A DNA stretch of 64,000 bases, taken from NCBI GenBank assembly GCA_037893225.1, contig JAZGUH010000224.1, positions 1,488,001-1,552,000 on the forward strand. Direction: 5' to 3'. The stretch is from Hippasteria phrygiana (Eukaryota > Echinodermata > Asteroidea > Valvatida > Goniasteridae). The notes beneath the pieces were generated by a model that saw only the letters and a list, made by a program, of their open reading frames with translations, did no database searches and was not told where the DNA came from. A program made the position numbers and the translations under genes. Positions 9,701-21,418 of the stretch are shown in pieces. Position 1 is the first letter of the stretch; the number at the start of each line of letters is the position of its first letter.

Positions 9701-10519
9701 CCCACGTCCAGTTTCGAACACATCGCTGAAAAAAATGTTTCGAATTTTTTTCTCTCCAATTGGCATTTCAACAAAACCAACGCGCCTAGCTCGGCGTATT
9801 GAGTGTTCTGAACACCCCAGGGCCAGTTTCGAGCTCATCGTTGAAAAAAGTTCCGAATTTTTTTTCTCTCCAATTGGCATTTCAACAAAACCAACGCGCC
9901 TAGCTCGGCGTATGGAGTGTTCTGAACACCCAGGGCCAGTTTCGAGCACATCGCTGAAAAAAGTTCCGAATTGTTTTTCTCTCCAATTGGCATTTCAACA
10001 AAACGAACGCGCCCAGGGCGGCGTAATGGAGTGTTCTGAATACCCCAGGGCCAGTTTCGAGCACATCGCTGAAAAAAATATTTCGAATTTTTTGAACACT
10101 CCACGTCCAGTTTCGAGCACATCGCTGAAAAAAATGTTTCAAATATTTTTCTCTCCAATTGGCATTTCAACATAACCAACGCGCCTAGCTCGGCGTATGG
10201 AGTGTTCTGAACACCCCAGGGCCAGTTTCGAGCACATCGCTGAAAAAAGTTCCGAATTGTTTTTCTCTCCAATTGGCATTTCAACAAAACCAACGCGCCT
10301 AGCTCGGCGTATTGAGTGTTCTGAACACCCCAGGGCCAGTTTCGAGCTCATCGTTGAAAAAAGTTCCGAATTTTTTTTCTCTCCAATTGGCATTTCAACA
10401 AAACCAACGCGCCTAGCTCGGCGTATGGAGTGTTCTGAACACCCCAGGGCCAGTTTCGAGCACATCGCTGAAAAAAGTTCCGAATTGTTTTTCTCTCCAA
10501 TTGGCATTTCAACAAAACC
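6797..10519 (+). repeat. 3,723-bp tandem duplication, left copy
   Basis: Everything from the diverged core near 6,797 matches the sequence 3,723 bp downstream, through to 10,527 against 14,250. The left edge is where AACGAACGCGCC (6,796 is G) becomes AACCAACGCGCC (10,519 is C) in the right copy. It contains a partial 921-type block (about 8.7-9.3 kb), the S-S cassette, and a G-to-T marker at 8,398 (TTTCGATCAC) that recurs at 12,121. A private T-to-C at 7,286 (GTTTTCCTC) is absent from the right copy. Confidence 0.9.
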
Positions 10520-10528
10520 AACGCGCCC
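10519..10528 (+). other. Chimeric L junction of the 3,723-bp duplication
   Basis: The L unit here has the ordinary left part (AACCAACGCGCC) and the diverged right part (CAGGGCGGCG). Elsewhere AACC goes with TAGCTCGGCG, and AACG goes with CAGGGCGGCG. The exchange can be placed within the eight shared bases AACGCGCC (10,520-10,527). The same chimera recurs at 25,297, 36,126, 40,598 and 43,064, always inside larger duplicated blocks, so it marks descent from one event. Confidence 0.88.
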
Positions 10529-13500
10529 AGGGCGGCGTAATGGAGTGTTCTGAATACCCCAGGGCCAGTTTCGAGCACATCGCTGAAAAAAATATTTCGA
10601 ATTTTTTGAACACTCCACGTCCAGTTTCGAGCACATCGCTGAAAAAAATGTTTCAAATATTTTTCTCTCCAATTGGCATTTCAACATAACCAACGCGCCT
10701 AGCTCGGCGTATAGAGTGTTCTGAACACCCAAGGGCCAGTTTCGAGCACATCGCTGAAAAAATAATTTTCGATTTTTTTGAAAACCCCACGTCCAGTTTC
10801 GAGCACATCGCTGCAAAAAAATGTTTCGAATTTGTTTCTCTCCAATTGGCATTTCAACAAAACCAACGCGCCTAGCTCGGCGTATGGAGTGTTCTGAACA
10901 CCCCAGGGCCAGTTTCGAGCACATCGCTGAAAAAAAATATTTCGATTTTTTTTGAAAACCCCAGGGCCAGTTTCGAGCACATCGCTGAAAAAAGTTCCGA
11001 ATTGTTTTTCTCTCCAATTGGCATTTCAACAAAACCAACGCGCCTAGCTCGGCGTATTGAGTGTTCTGAACACCCCAGGGCCAGTTTCGAGCTCATCGTT
11101 GAAAAAAGTTCCGAATTTTTTTTCTCTCCAATTGGCATTTCAACAAAACCAACGCGCCTAGCTCGGCGTATAGAGTGTTCTGAACACCCAGGGCCAGTTT
11201 CGAGCACATCGCTGAAAAAAAATTTTACGATTTTTTTTGAAAACCCCACGTCCAGTTTCGAGCACATCGCTAAAAAAAAACTTTTTCGAATTTTTTGAAA
11301 ACCCCACGTCCAGTTTCGAACACATCGCTGAAAAAAATGTTTCGAATTTTTTTCTCTCCAATTGGCATTTCAACAAAACCAACGCGCCTAGCTCGGCGTA
11401 TTGAGTGTTCTGAACACCCCAGGGCCAGTTTCGAGCACATCGCTGAAAAAAGTTCCGAATTGTTTTTCTCTCCAATTGGCATTTCAACAAAACGAACGCG
11501 CCCAGGGCGGCGTAATGGAGTGTTCTGAATACCCCAGGGCCAGTTTCGAGCACATCGCTGAAAAAAATATTTCGAATTTTTTGAACACTCCACGTCCAGT
11601 TTCGAGCACATCGCTGAAAAAAATGTTTCAAATATTTTTCTCTCCAATTGGCATTTCAACATAACCAACGCGCCTAGCTCGGCGTATGGAGTGTTCTGAA
11701 CACCCCAGGGCCAGTTTCGAGCACATCGCTGAAAAAAGTTCCGAATTGTTTTTCTCTCCAATTGGCATTTCAACAAAACCAACGCGCCTAGCTCGGCGTA
11801 TTGAGTGTTCTGAACACCCCAGGGCCAGTTTCGAGCTCATCGTTGAAAAAAGTTTCGAATTTTTTTCTCTCCAATTGGCATTTCAACAAAACCAACGCGC
11901 CTAGCTCGGCGTATTGAGTGTTCTGAACACCCCAGGGCCAGTTTCGAGCACATCGCTGAAAAAAGTTCCGAATTGTTTTTCTCTCCAATTGGCATTTCAA
12001 CAAAACGAACGCGCCCAGGGCGGCGTAATGGAGTGTTCTGAATACCCCAGGGCCAGTTTCGAGCACATCGCTGAAAAAATAATTTTCGATTTTTTTGAAA
12101 ACCCCACGTCCAGTTTCGATCACATCGCTGCAAAAAAATGTTTCGAATTTGTTTCTCTCCAATTGGCATTTCAACAAAACCAACGCGCCTAGCTCGGCGT
12201 ATGGAGTGTTCTGAACACCCCAGGGCCAGTTTCGAGCACATCGCTGAAAAAAGTTCCGAATTGTTTTTCTCTCCAATTGGCATTTCAACAAAACCAACGC
12301 GCCTAGCTCGGCGTATGGAGTGTTCTGAACACCCCAGGGCCAGTTTCGAGCACATCGCTGAAAAAAGTTCCGAATTGTTTTTCTCTCCAATTGGCATTTC
12401 AACAAAACCAACGCGCCTAGCTCGGCGTATAGAGTGTTCTGAACACCCAAGGGCCAGTTTCGAGCACATCGCTGAAAAAACTTTTTACGATTTTTTTGAA
12501 AACCCCACGTCCTGTTTCGAACACATCGCTGAAAAAAATGTTTCGAATTTGTTTCTCTCCAATTGCCATTTCAACAAAACGAACGCGCCCAGGGCGGCGT
12601 AATGGAGTGTTCTGAATACCCCAGGGCCAGTTTCGAGCACATCGCTGAAAAAAATGTTTCGAATTTTTTTCTCTCCAATTGGCATTTCAACATAACCAAC
12701 GCGCCTAGCTCGGCGTATAGAGTGTTCTGAACACCCCCTTGGCCAGTTTCGAGCACATCGCTGAAAAAAAATATTTCGATTTTTTTTGAAAACCCCACGT
12801 CCAGTTTCGAGCACATCGCTGAAAAAAATGTTTCGAATTTTTTTCTCTCCAATTGGCATTTCAACATAACCAACGCGCCTAGCTCGGCGTATAGAGTGTT
12901 CTGAAGACCCCCTTGGCCAGTTTCGAGCACATCGCTGAAAAAAATATTTCGAATTTTTTGAACACTCCACGTCCAGTTTCGAGCACATCGCTGAAAAAAA
13001 TGTTTCAAATATTTTTCTCTCCAATTGGCATTTCAACAAAACCAACGCGCCTAGCTCGGCGTATTGAGTGTTCTGAACACCCCAGGGCCAGTTTCGAGCT
13101 CATCGTTGAAAAAAGTTCCGAATTTTTTTTCTCTCCAATTGGCATTTCAACAAAACCAACGCGCCTAGCTCGGCGTATTGAGTGTTCTGAACACCCCAGG
13201 GCCAGTTTCGAGCTCATCGTTCAAAAAAGTTCCGAATTTTTTTTCTCTCCAATTGGCATTTCAACAAAACCAACGCGCCTAGCTCGGCGTATGGAGTGTT
13301 CTGAACACCCAAGGGCCAGTTTCGAGCACATCGCTGAAAAAAAATTTTACGATTTTTTTGAAAACCCCACGTCCAGTTTCGAGCACATCGCTAAAAAAAA
13401 ACTTTTTCGAATTTTTTGAAAACCCCACGTCCAGTTTCGAACACATCGCTGAAAAAAATGTTTCGAATTTTTTTCTCTCCAATTGGCATTTCAACAAAAC

Positions 13501-14250
13501 CAACGCGCCTAGCTCGGCGTATTGAGTGTTCTGAACACCCCAGGGCCAGTTTCGAGCTCATCGTTGAAAAAAGTTCCGAATTTTTTTTCTCTCCAATTGG
13601 CATTTCAACAAAACCAACGCGCCTAGCTCGGCGTATGGAGTGTTCTGAACACCCAGGGCCAGTTTCGAGCACATCGCTGAAAAAAGTTCCGAATTGTTTT
13701 TCTCTCCAATTGGCATTTCAACAAAACGAACGCGCCCAGGGCGGCGTAATGGAGTGTTCTGAATACCCCAGGGCCAGTTTCGAGCACATCGCTGAAAAAA
13801 ATATTTCGAATTTTTTGAACACTCCACGTCCAGTTTCGAGCACATCGCTGAAAAAAATGTTTCAAATATTTTTCTCTCCAATTGGCATTTCAACATAACC
13901 AACGCGCCTAGCTCGGCGTATGGAGTGTTCTGAACACCCCAGGGCCAGTTTCGAGCACATCGCTGAAAAAAGTTCCGAATTGTTTTTCTCTCCAATTGGC
14001 ATTTCAACAAAACCAACGCGCCTAGCTCGGCGTATTGAGTGTTCTGAACACCCCAGGGCCAGTTTCGAGCTCATCGTTGAAAAAAGTTCCGAATTTTTTT
14101 TCTCTCCAATTGGCATTTCAACAAAACCAACGCGCCTAGCTCGGCGTATGGAGTGTTCTGAACACCCCAGGGCCAGTTTCGAGCACATCGCTGAAAAAAG
14201 TTCCGAATTGTTTTTCTCTCCAATTGGCATTTCAACAAAACCAACGCGCC
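10520..14250 (+). repeat. 3,723-bp tandem duplication, right copy
   Basis: Second copy of the block that begins at 6,797, matching it in unit order and in the markers inspected: T at 12,121, and GAAGACCCCC near 12,906 against 9,183. The match ends at 14,250, where CGCGCCTAGC meets CGCGCCCAGG of the left copy (10,528). The two edges meet in one chimeric L unit at 10,519-10,528, as expected for unequal crossing-over. Confidence 0.9.
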
Positions 14251-14264
14251 TAGCTCGGCGTATC

Positions 14265-16784
14265 GAGTGTTCTGAACACCCAAGGGCCAGTTTCGAGCAC
14301 ATCGCTGAAAAAACTTTTTACGATTTTTTTGAAAACCCCACGTCCTGTTTCGAACACATCGCTGAAAAAAATGTTTCGAATTTGTTTCTCTCCAATTGCC
14401 ATTTCAACAAAACGAACGCGCCCAGGGCGGCGTAATGGAGTGTTCTGAATACCCCAGGGCCAGTTTCGAGCACATCGCTGAAAAAAATGTTTCGAATTTT
14501 TTTCTCTCCAATTGGCATTTCAACATAACCAACGCGCCTAGCTCGGCGTATAGAGTGTTCTGAACACCCCCTTGGCCAGTTTCGAGCACATCGCTGAAAA
14601 AAAATATTTCGATTTTTTTTGAAAATCCCACGTCCAGTTTCGAGCACATCGCTGAAAAAAATGTTTCGAATTTTTTTCTCTCCAATTGGCATTTCAACAT
14701 AACCAACGCGCCTAGCTCGGCGTATAGAGTGTTCTGAACACCCCCTTGGCCAGTTTCGAGCACATCGCTGAAAAAAATATTTCGAATTTTTTGAACACTC
14801 CACGTCCAGTTTCGAGCACATCGCTGAAAAAAATGTTTCAAATATTTTTCTCTCCAATTGGCATTTCAACAAAACCAACGCGCCTAGCTCGGCGTATAGA
14901 GTGTTCTGAACACCCCAGGGCCCGTTTCGAGCACATCGCTGAAAAAAATGTTTCGAATTTTTTCTCTCCAATTGGCATTTCAACAAAACCAACGCGCCTA
15001 GCTCGGCGTATGGAGTGTTCTGAACACCCCAGGGCCAGTTTCGAGCACATCGCTGAAAAAAGTTCCGAATTGTTTTTCTCTCCAATTGGCATTTCAACAA
15101 AACCAACGCGCCTAGCTCGGCGTATAGAGTGTTCTGAACACCCAAGGGCCAGTTTCGAGCACATCGCTGAAAAAAAATTTTACGATTTTTTTGAAAACCC
15201 CACGTCCAGTTTCGAGCACATCGCTAAAAAAAAACTTTTTCGAATTTTTTGAAAACCCCACGTCCAGTTTCGAACACATCGCTGAAAAAAATGTTTCGAA
15301 TTTTTTTCTCTCCAATTGGCATTTCAACAAAACCAACGCGCCTAGCTCGGCGTATGGAGTGTTCTGAACACCCCAGGGCCAGTTTCGAGCACATCGCTGA
15401 AAAAAGTTCCGAATTGTTTTTCTCTCCAATTGGCATTTCAACAAAACCAACGCGCCTAGCTCGGCGTATAGAGTGTTCTGAACACCCAAGGGCCAGTTTC
15501 GAGCACATCGCTGAAAAAAAATTTTACGATTTTTTTGAAAACCCCACGTCCAGTTTCGAGCACATCGCTAAAAAAAAACTTTTTCGAATTTTTTGAAAAC
15601 CCCACGTCCAGTTTCGAACACATCGCTGAAAAAAATGTTTCGAATTTTTTTCTCTCCAATTGGCATTTCAACAAAACCAACGCGCCTAGCTCGGCGTATT
15701 GAGTGTTCTGAACACCCCAGGGCCAGTTTCGAGCTCATCGTTGAAAAAAGTTCCGAATTTTTTTTCTCTCCAATTGGCATTTCAACAAAACCAACGCGCC
15801 TAGCTCGGCGTATGGAGTGTTCTGAACACCCCAGGGCCAGTTTCGAGCACATCGCTGAAAAAAGTTCCGAATTGTTTTTCTCTCCAATTGGCATTTCAAC
15901 AAAACCAACGCGCCTAGCTCGGCGTATTGAGTGTTCTGAACACCCCAGGGCCAGTTTCGAGCTCATCGTTGAAAAAAGTTCCGAATTTTTTTTCTCTCCA
16001 ATTGGCATTTCAACAAAACCAACGCGTCTAGCTCGGCGTATAGAGTGTTCTGAACACCCAGGGCCAGTTTCGAGCACATCGCTGAAAAAAAATTTTACGA
16101 TTTTTTTTGAAAACCCCACGTCCAGTTTCGAGCACATCGCTAAAAAAAAACTTTTTCGAATTTTTTGAAAACCCCACGTCCAGTTTCGAACACATCGCTG
16201 AAAAAAATGTTTCGAATTTTTTTCTCTCCAATTGGCATTTCAACAAAACCAACGCGCCTAGCTCGGCGTATTGAGTGTTCTGAACACCCCAGGGCCAGTT
16301 TCGAGCTCATCGTTGAAAAAAGTTCCGAATTTTTTTTCTCTCCAATTGGCATTTCAACAAAACCAACGCGCCTAGCTCGGCGTATGGAGTGTTCTGAACA
16401 CCCAGGGCCAGTTTCGAGCACATCGCTGAAAAAAGTTCCGAATTGTTTTTCTCTCCAATTGGCATTTCAACAAAACGAACGCGCCCAGGGCGGCGTAATG
16501 GAGTGTTCTGAATACCCCAGGGCCAGTTTCGAGCACATCGCTGAAAAAAATATTTCGAATTTTTTGAACACTCCACGTCCAGTTTCGAGCACATCGCTGA
16601 AAAAAATGTTTCAAATATTTTTCTCTCCAATTGGCATTTCAACATAACCAACGCGCCTAGCTCGGCGTATGGAGTGTTCTGAACACCCCAGGGCCAGTTT
16701 CGAGCACATCGCTGAAAAAAGTTCCGAATTGTTTTTCTCTCCAATTGGCATTTCAACAAAACCAACGCGCCTAGCTCGGCGTAT
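14265..16784 (+). repeat. Segment X, copy 1 (about 2.5 kb, one L fewer)
   Basis: This block matches 17,531-20,164 at an offset of 3,266 bp for its left part and 3,380 bp for its right part. The difference of 114 bp is exactly one L unit (with CCCGTTTCG) missing here after about 15,290. It contains a 921-type core with the marker GAAAATCCCAC, then S-S cassettes and runs of GAGCTCATCGTTG L units. The GTATCGAG and GTATAGAG difference (14,264 against 17,530) fixes the left edge. Confidence 0.85.
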
Positions 16785-17265
16785 TGAGTGTTCTGAACAC
16801 CCCAGGGCCAGTTTCGAGCTCATCGTTGAAAAAAGTTCCGAATTTTTTTTCTCTCCAATTGGCATTTCAACAAAACCAACGCGCCTAGCTCGGCGTATGG
16901 AGTGTTCTGAACACCCCAGGGCCAGTTTCGAGCACATCGCTGAAAAAAGTTCCGAATTGTTTTTCTCTCCAATTGGCATTTCAACAAAACCAACGCGCCT
17001 AGCTCGGCGTATCGAGTGTTCTGAACACCCCAGGGCCAGTTTCGAGCTCATCGTTGAAAAAAGTTCCGAATTTTTTTTCTCTCCAATTGGCATTTCAACA
17101 AAACCAACGCGCCTAGCTCGGCGTATGGAGTGTTCTGAACACCCCAGGGCCAGTTTCGAGCACATCGCTGAAAAAAGTTCCGAATTGTTTTTCTCTCCAA
17201 TTGGCATTTCAACAAAACCAACGCGCCTAGCTCGGCGTATCGAGTGTTCTGAACACCCAAGGGCC
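16581..17265 (+). repeat. Run of six L units without an S
   Basis: L units start at 16,581, 16,696, 16,810, 16,924, 17,038 and 17,152, and the next S starts at 17,266. The last five are exactly 114 bp, giving a 38-codon period and a long open frame that has no other sign of coding. Units with GAGCACATCGCTG plus GAATTG-T5 alternate with units carrying GAGCTCATCGTTG plus eight T's, so a 228-bp L dimer is repeated. The run is also present at 31,359-32,043 in the 9.7-kb copy. Confidence 0.88.
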
Positions 17266-17294
17266 AGTTTCGAGCACATCGCTGAAAAAACTTT

Positions 17295-17583
17295 TTACGA
17301 TTTTTTTGAAAACCCCACGTCCTGTTTCGAACACATCGCTGAAAAAAATGTTTCGAATTTGTTTCTCTCCAATTGCCATTTCAACAAAACGAACGCGCCC
17401 AGGGCGGCGTAATGGAGTGTTCTGAATACCCCAGGGCCAGTTTCGAGCACATCGCTGAAAAAAATGTTTCGAATTTTTTTTCTCTCCAATTGGCATTTCA
17501 ACAAAACCAACGCGCCTAGCTCGGCGTATAGAGTGTTCTGAACACCCAAGGGCCAGTTTCGAGCACATCGCTGAAAAAACTTT
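17295..17583 (+). repeat. 289-bp tandem duplication (S-L-L) with chimeric L
   Basis: The trio CTTTTTACG S, diverged L and ordinary L is present here and again from 17,584, an offset of 289 bp. The L at the junction (17,460-17,481) has TGTTTCG followed by eight T's, although TGTTTCG normally has seven and GTTCCG has eight. It is therefore a crossover product. The same pair lies at 32,073 and 32,362. Confidence 0.85.
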
Positions 17584-20164
17584 TTACGATTTTTTTGAAA
17601 ACCCCACGTCCTGTTTCGAACACATCGCTGAAAAAAATGTTTCGAATTTGTTTCTCTCCAATTGCCATTTCAACAAAACGAACGCGCCCAGGGCGGCGTA
17701 ATGGAGTGTTCTGAATACCCCAGGGCCAGTTTCGAGCACATCGCTGAAAAAAATGTTTCGAATTTTTTTCTCTCCAATTGGCATTTCAACATAACCAACG
17801 CGCCTAGCTCGGCGTATAGAGTGTTCTGAACACCCCCTTGGCCAGTTTCGAGCACATCGCTGAAAAAAAATATTTCGATTTTTTTTGAAAATCCCACGTC
17901 CAGTTTCGAGCACATCGCTGAAAAAAATGTTTCGAATTTTTTTCTCTCCAATTGGCATTTCAACATAACCAACGCGCCTAGCTCGGCGTATAGAGTGTTC
18001 TGAACACCCCCTTGGCCAGTTTCGAGCACATCGCTGAAAAAAATATTTCGAATTTTTTGAACACTCCACGTCCAGTTTCGAGCACATCGCTGAAAAAAAT
18101 GTTTCAAATATTTTTCTCTCCAATTGGCATTTCAACAAAACCAACGCGCCTAGCTCGGCGTATAGAGTGTTCTGAACACCCCAGGGCCCGTTTCGAGCAC
18201 ATCGCTGAAAAAAATGTTTCGAATTTTTTCTCTCCAATTGGCATTTCAACAAAACCAACGCGCCTAGCTCGGCGTATGGAGTGTTCTGAACACCCCAGGG
18301 CCAGTTTCGAGCACATCGCTGAAAAAAGTTCCGAATTGTTTTTCTCTCCAATTGGCATTTCAACAAAACCAACGCGCCTAGCTCGGCGTATAGAGTGTTC
18401 TGAACACCCAAGGGCCAGTTTCGAGCACATCGCTGAAAAAAAATTTTACGATTTTTTTGAAAACCCCACGTCCAGTTTCGAGCACATCGCTAAAAAAAAA
18501 CTTTTTCGAATTTTTTGAAAACCCCACGTCCAGTTTCGAACACATCGCTGAAAAAAATGTTTCGAATTTTTTTCTCTCCAATTGGCATTTCAACAAAACC
18601 AACGCGCCTAGCTCGGCGTATAGAGTGTTCTGAACACCCCAGGGCCCGTTTCGAGCACATCGCTGAAAAAAATGTTTCGAATTTTTTCTCTCCAATTGGC
18701 ATTTCAACAAAACCAACGCGCCTAGCTCGGCGTATGGAGTGTTCTGAACACCCCAGGGCCAGTTTCGAGCACATCGCTGAAAAAAGTTCCGAATTGTTTT
18801 TCTCTCCAATTGGCATTTCAACAAAACCAACGCGCCTAGCTCGGCGTATAGAGTGTTCTGAACACCCAAGGGCCAGTTTCGAGCACATCGCTGAAAAAAA
18901 ATTTTACGATTTTTTTGAAAACCCCACGTCCAGTTTCGAGCACATCGCTAAAAAAAAACTTTTTCGAATTTTTTGAAAACCCCACGTCCAGTTTCGAACA
19001 CATCGCTGAAAAAAATGTTTCGAATTTTTTTCTCTCCAATTGGCATTTCAACAAAACCAACGCGCCTAGCTCGGCGTATTGAGTGTTCTGAACACCCCAG
19101 GGCCAGTTTCGAGCTCATCGTTGAAAAAAGTTCCGAATTTTTTTTCTCTCCAATTGGCATTTCAACAAAACCAACGCGCCTAGCTCGGCGTATGGAGTGT
19201 TCTGAACACCCCAGGGCCAGTTTCGAGCACATCGCTGAAAAAAGTTCCGAATTGTTTTTCTCTCCAATTGGCATTTCAACAAAACCAACGCGCCTAGCTC
19301 GGCGTATTGAGTGTTCTGAACACCCCAGGGCCAGTTTCGAGCTCATCGTTGAAAAAAGTTCCGAATTTTTTTTCTCTCCAATTGGCATTTCAACAAAACC
19401 AACGCGTCTAGCTCGGCGTATAGAGTGTTCTGAACACCCAGGGCCAGTTTCGAGCACATCGCTGAAAAAAAATTTTACGATTTTTTTTGAAAACCCCACG
19501 TCCAGTTTCGAGCACATCGCTAAAAAAAAACTTTTTCGAATTTTTTGAAAACCCCACGTCCAGTTTCGAACACATCGCTGAAAAAAATGTTTCGAATTTT
19601 TTTCTCTCCAATTGGCATTTCAACAAAACCAACGCGCCTAGCTCGGCGTATTGAGTGTTCTGAACACCCCAGGGCCAGTTTCGAGCTCATCGTTGAAAAA
19701 AGTTCCGAATTTTTTTTCTCTCCAATTGGCATTTCAACAAAACCAACGCGCCTAGCTCGGCGTATGGAGTGTTCTGAACACCCAGGGCCAGTTTCGAGCA
19801 CATCGCTGAAAAAAGTTCCGAATTGTTTTTCTCTCCAATTGGCATTTCAACAAAACGAACGCGCCCAGGGCGGCGTAATGGAGTGTTCTGAATACCCCAG
19901 GGCCAGTTTCGAGCACATCGCTGAAAAAAATATTTCGAATTTTTTGAACACTCCACGTCCAGTTTCGAGCACATCGCTGAAAAAAATGTTTCAAATATTT
20001 TTCTCTCCAATTGGCATTTCAACATAACCAACGCGCCTAGCTCGGCGTATGGAGTGTTCTGAACACCCCAGGGCCAGTTTCGAGCACATCGCTGAAAAAA
20101 GTTCCGAATTGTTTTTCTCTCCAATTGGCATTTCAACAAAACCAACGCGCCTAGCTCGGCGTAT
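17470..20164 (+). repeat. Segment X, copy 2 (about 2.7 kb)
   Basis: Matches 21,419-24,113 at an offset of 3,949 bp and 32,248-34,942 at 14,778 bp. Its left edge coincides with the chimeric TGTTTCG plus eight-T unit. Its right edge is the change from GTATAGAG here to GTATTGAG in the other two copies. It carries two successive cassettes with CCCGTTTCG L units and one ACGCGTCTAG marker (19,407). Confidence 0.86.
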
Positions 20165-21418
20165 AGAGTGTTCTGAACACCCAAGGGCCAGTTTCGAGCA
20201 CATCGCTGAAAAAAAATTTTACGATTTTTTTGAAAACCCCACGTCCAGTTTCGAGCACATCGCTAAAAAAAAACTTTTTCGAATTTTTTGAAAACCCCAC
20301 GTCCAGTTTCGAACACATCGCTGAAAAAAATGTTTCGAATTTTTTTCTCTCCAATTGGCATTTCAACAAAACCAACGCGCCTAGCTCGGCGTATTGAGTG
20401 TTCTGAACACCCCAGGGCCAGTTTCGAGCTCATCGTTGAAAAAAGTTCCGAATTTTTTTTCTCTCCAATTGGCATTTCAACAAAACCAACGCGCCTAGCT
20501 CGGCGTATGGAGTGTTCTGAACACCCCAGGGCCAGTTTCGAGCACATCGCTGAAAAAAGTTCCGAATTGTTTTTCTCTCCAATTGGCATTTCAACAAAAC
20601 CAACGCGCCTAGCTCGGCGTATTGAGTGTTCTGAACACCCCAGGGCCAGTTTCGAGCTCATCGTTGAAAAAAGTTCCGAATTTTTTTTCTCTCCAATTGG
20701 CATTTCAACAAAACCAACGCGTCTAGCTCGGCGTATAGAGTGTTCTGAACACCCAGGGCCAGTTTCGAGCACATCGCTGAAAAAAAATTTTACGATTTTT
20801 TTTGAAAACCCCACGTCCAGTTTCGAGCACATCGCTAAAAAAAAACTTTTTCGAATTTTTTGAAAACCCCACGTCCAGTTTCGAACACATCGCTGAAAAA
20901 AATGTTTCGATTTTTTTTCTCTCCAATTGGCATTTCAACAAAACCAACGCGCCTAGCTCGGCGTATTGAGTGTTCTGAACACCCCAGGGCCAGTTTCGAG
21001 CTCATCGTTGAAAAAAGTTCCGAATTTTTTTTCTCTCCAATTGGCATTTCAACAAAACCAACGCGCCTAGCTCGGCGTATGGAGTGTTCTGAACACCCAG
21101 GGCCAGTTTCGAGCACATCGCTGAAAAAAATATTTCGAATTTTTTGAACACTCCACGTCCAGTTTCGAGCACATCGCTGAAAAAAATGTTTCAAATATTT
21201 TTCTCTCCAATTGGCATTTCAACATAACCAACGCGCCTAGCTCGGCGTATGGAGTGTTCTGAACACCCCAGGGCCAGTTTCGAGCACATCGCTGAAAAAA
21301 GTTCCGAATTGTTTTTCTCTCCAATTGGCATTTCAACAAAACCAACGCGCCTAGCTCGGCGTATTGAGTGTTCTGAACACCCCAGGGCCAGTTTCGAGCT
21401 CATCGCTGAAAAAAGTTC
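20165..21418 (+). repeat. Linker block between X copies 2 and 3
   Basis: Ordinary L and S units with S-S cassettes. From about 20.84 kb it matches about 54.58 kb onward at an offset of 33,744 bp. A private A-to-T at 20,911 gives TTTCGATTTTTTTTC. An L near 21,395 combines GAGCTCATCGCTG with eight T's, a pairing seen elsewhere only near 50,790, which suggests a conversion patch. Confidence 0.75.

Larger units (their letters stand above)
10450..20164 (+). repeat. Block of about 9.7 kb, left copy (offset 14,778 bp)
   Basis: From 10,450 to 20,164 the sequence matches 25,228-34,942 at a constant offset of 14,778 bp. I saw no indel shift across the block. All variant markers inspected are shared, including the chimeric L (10,519), TTTCGATCAC (12,121), GTATCGAG units (14,264 and others), ACGCGTCTAG (16,027 and 19,407) and a 289-bp internal duplication (17,295 and 17,584). 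At the left edge the upstream L (CCCCAGGG) is replaced by an S (CCCCACGT) in the other copy. At the right edge 20,165 is A against T at 34,943. Confidence 0.88.

Noticed and set aside
16669..17412. 247-codon plus-strand open frame with a 38-residue period, as a tandem-repeat surface or secreted protein
   Set aside because: The frame is open only because several 114-bp L units happen to be adjacent. It ends when an S or a 116-bp L comes in. Elsewhere the same frame is ended by a single A/T difference (AACAAAACC against AACATAACC) with no apparent effect on how widely the unit spreads.
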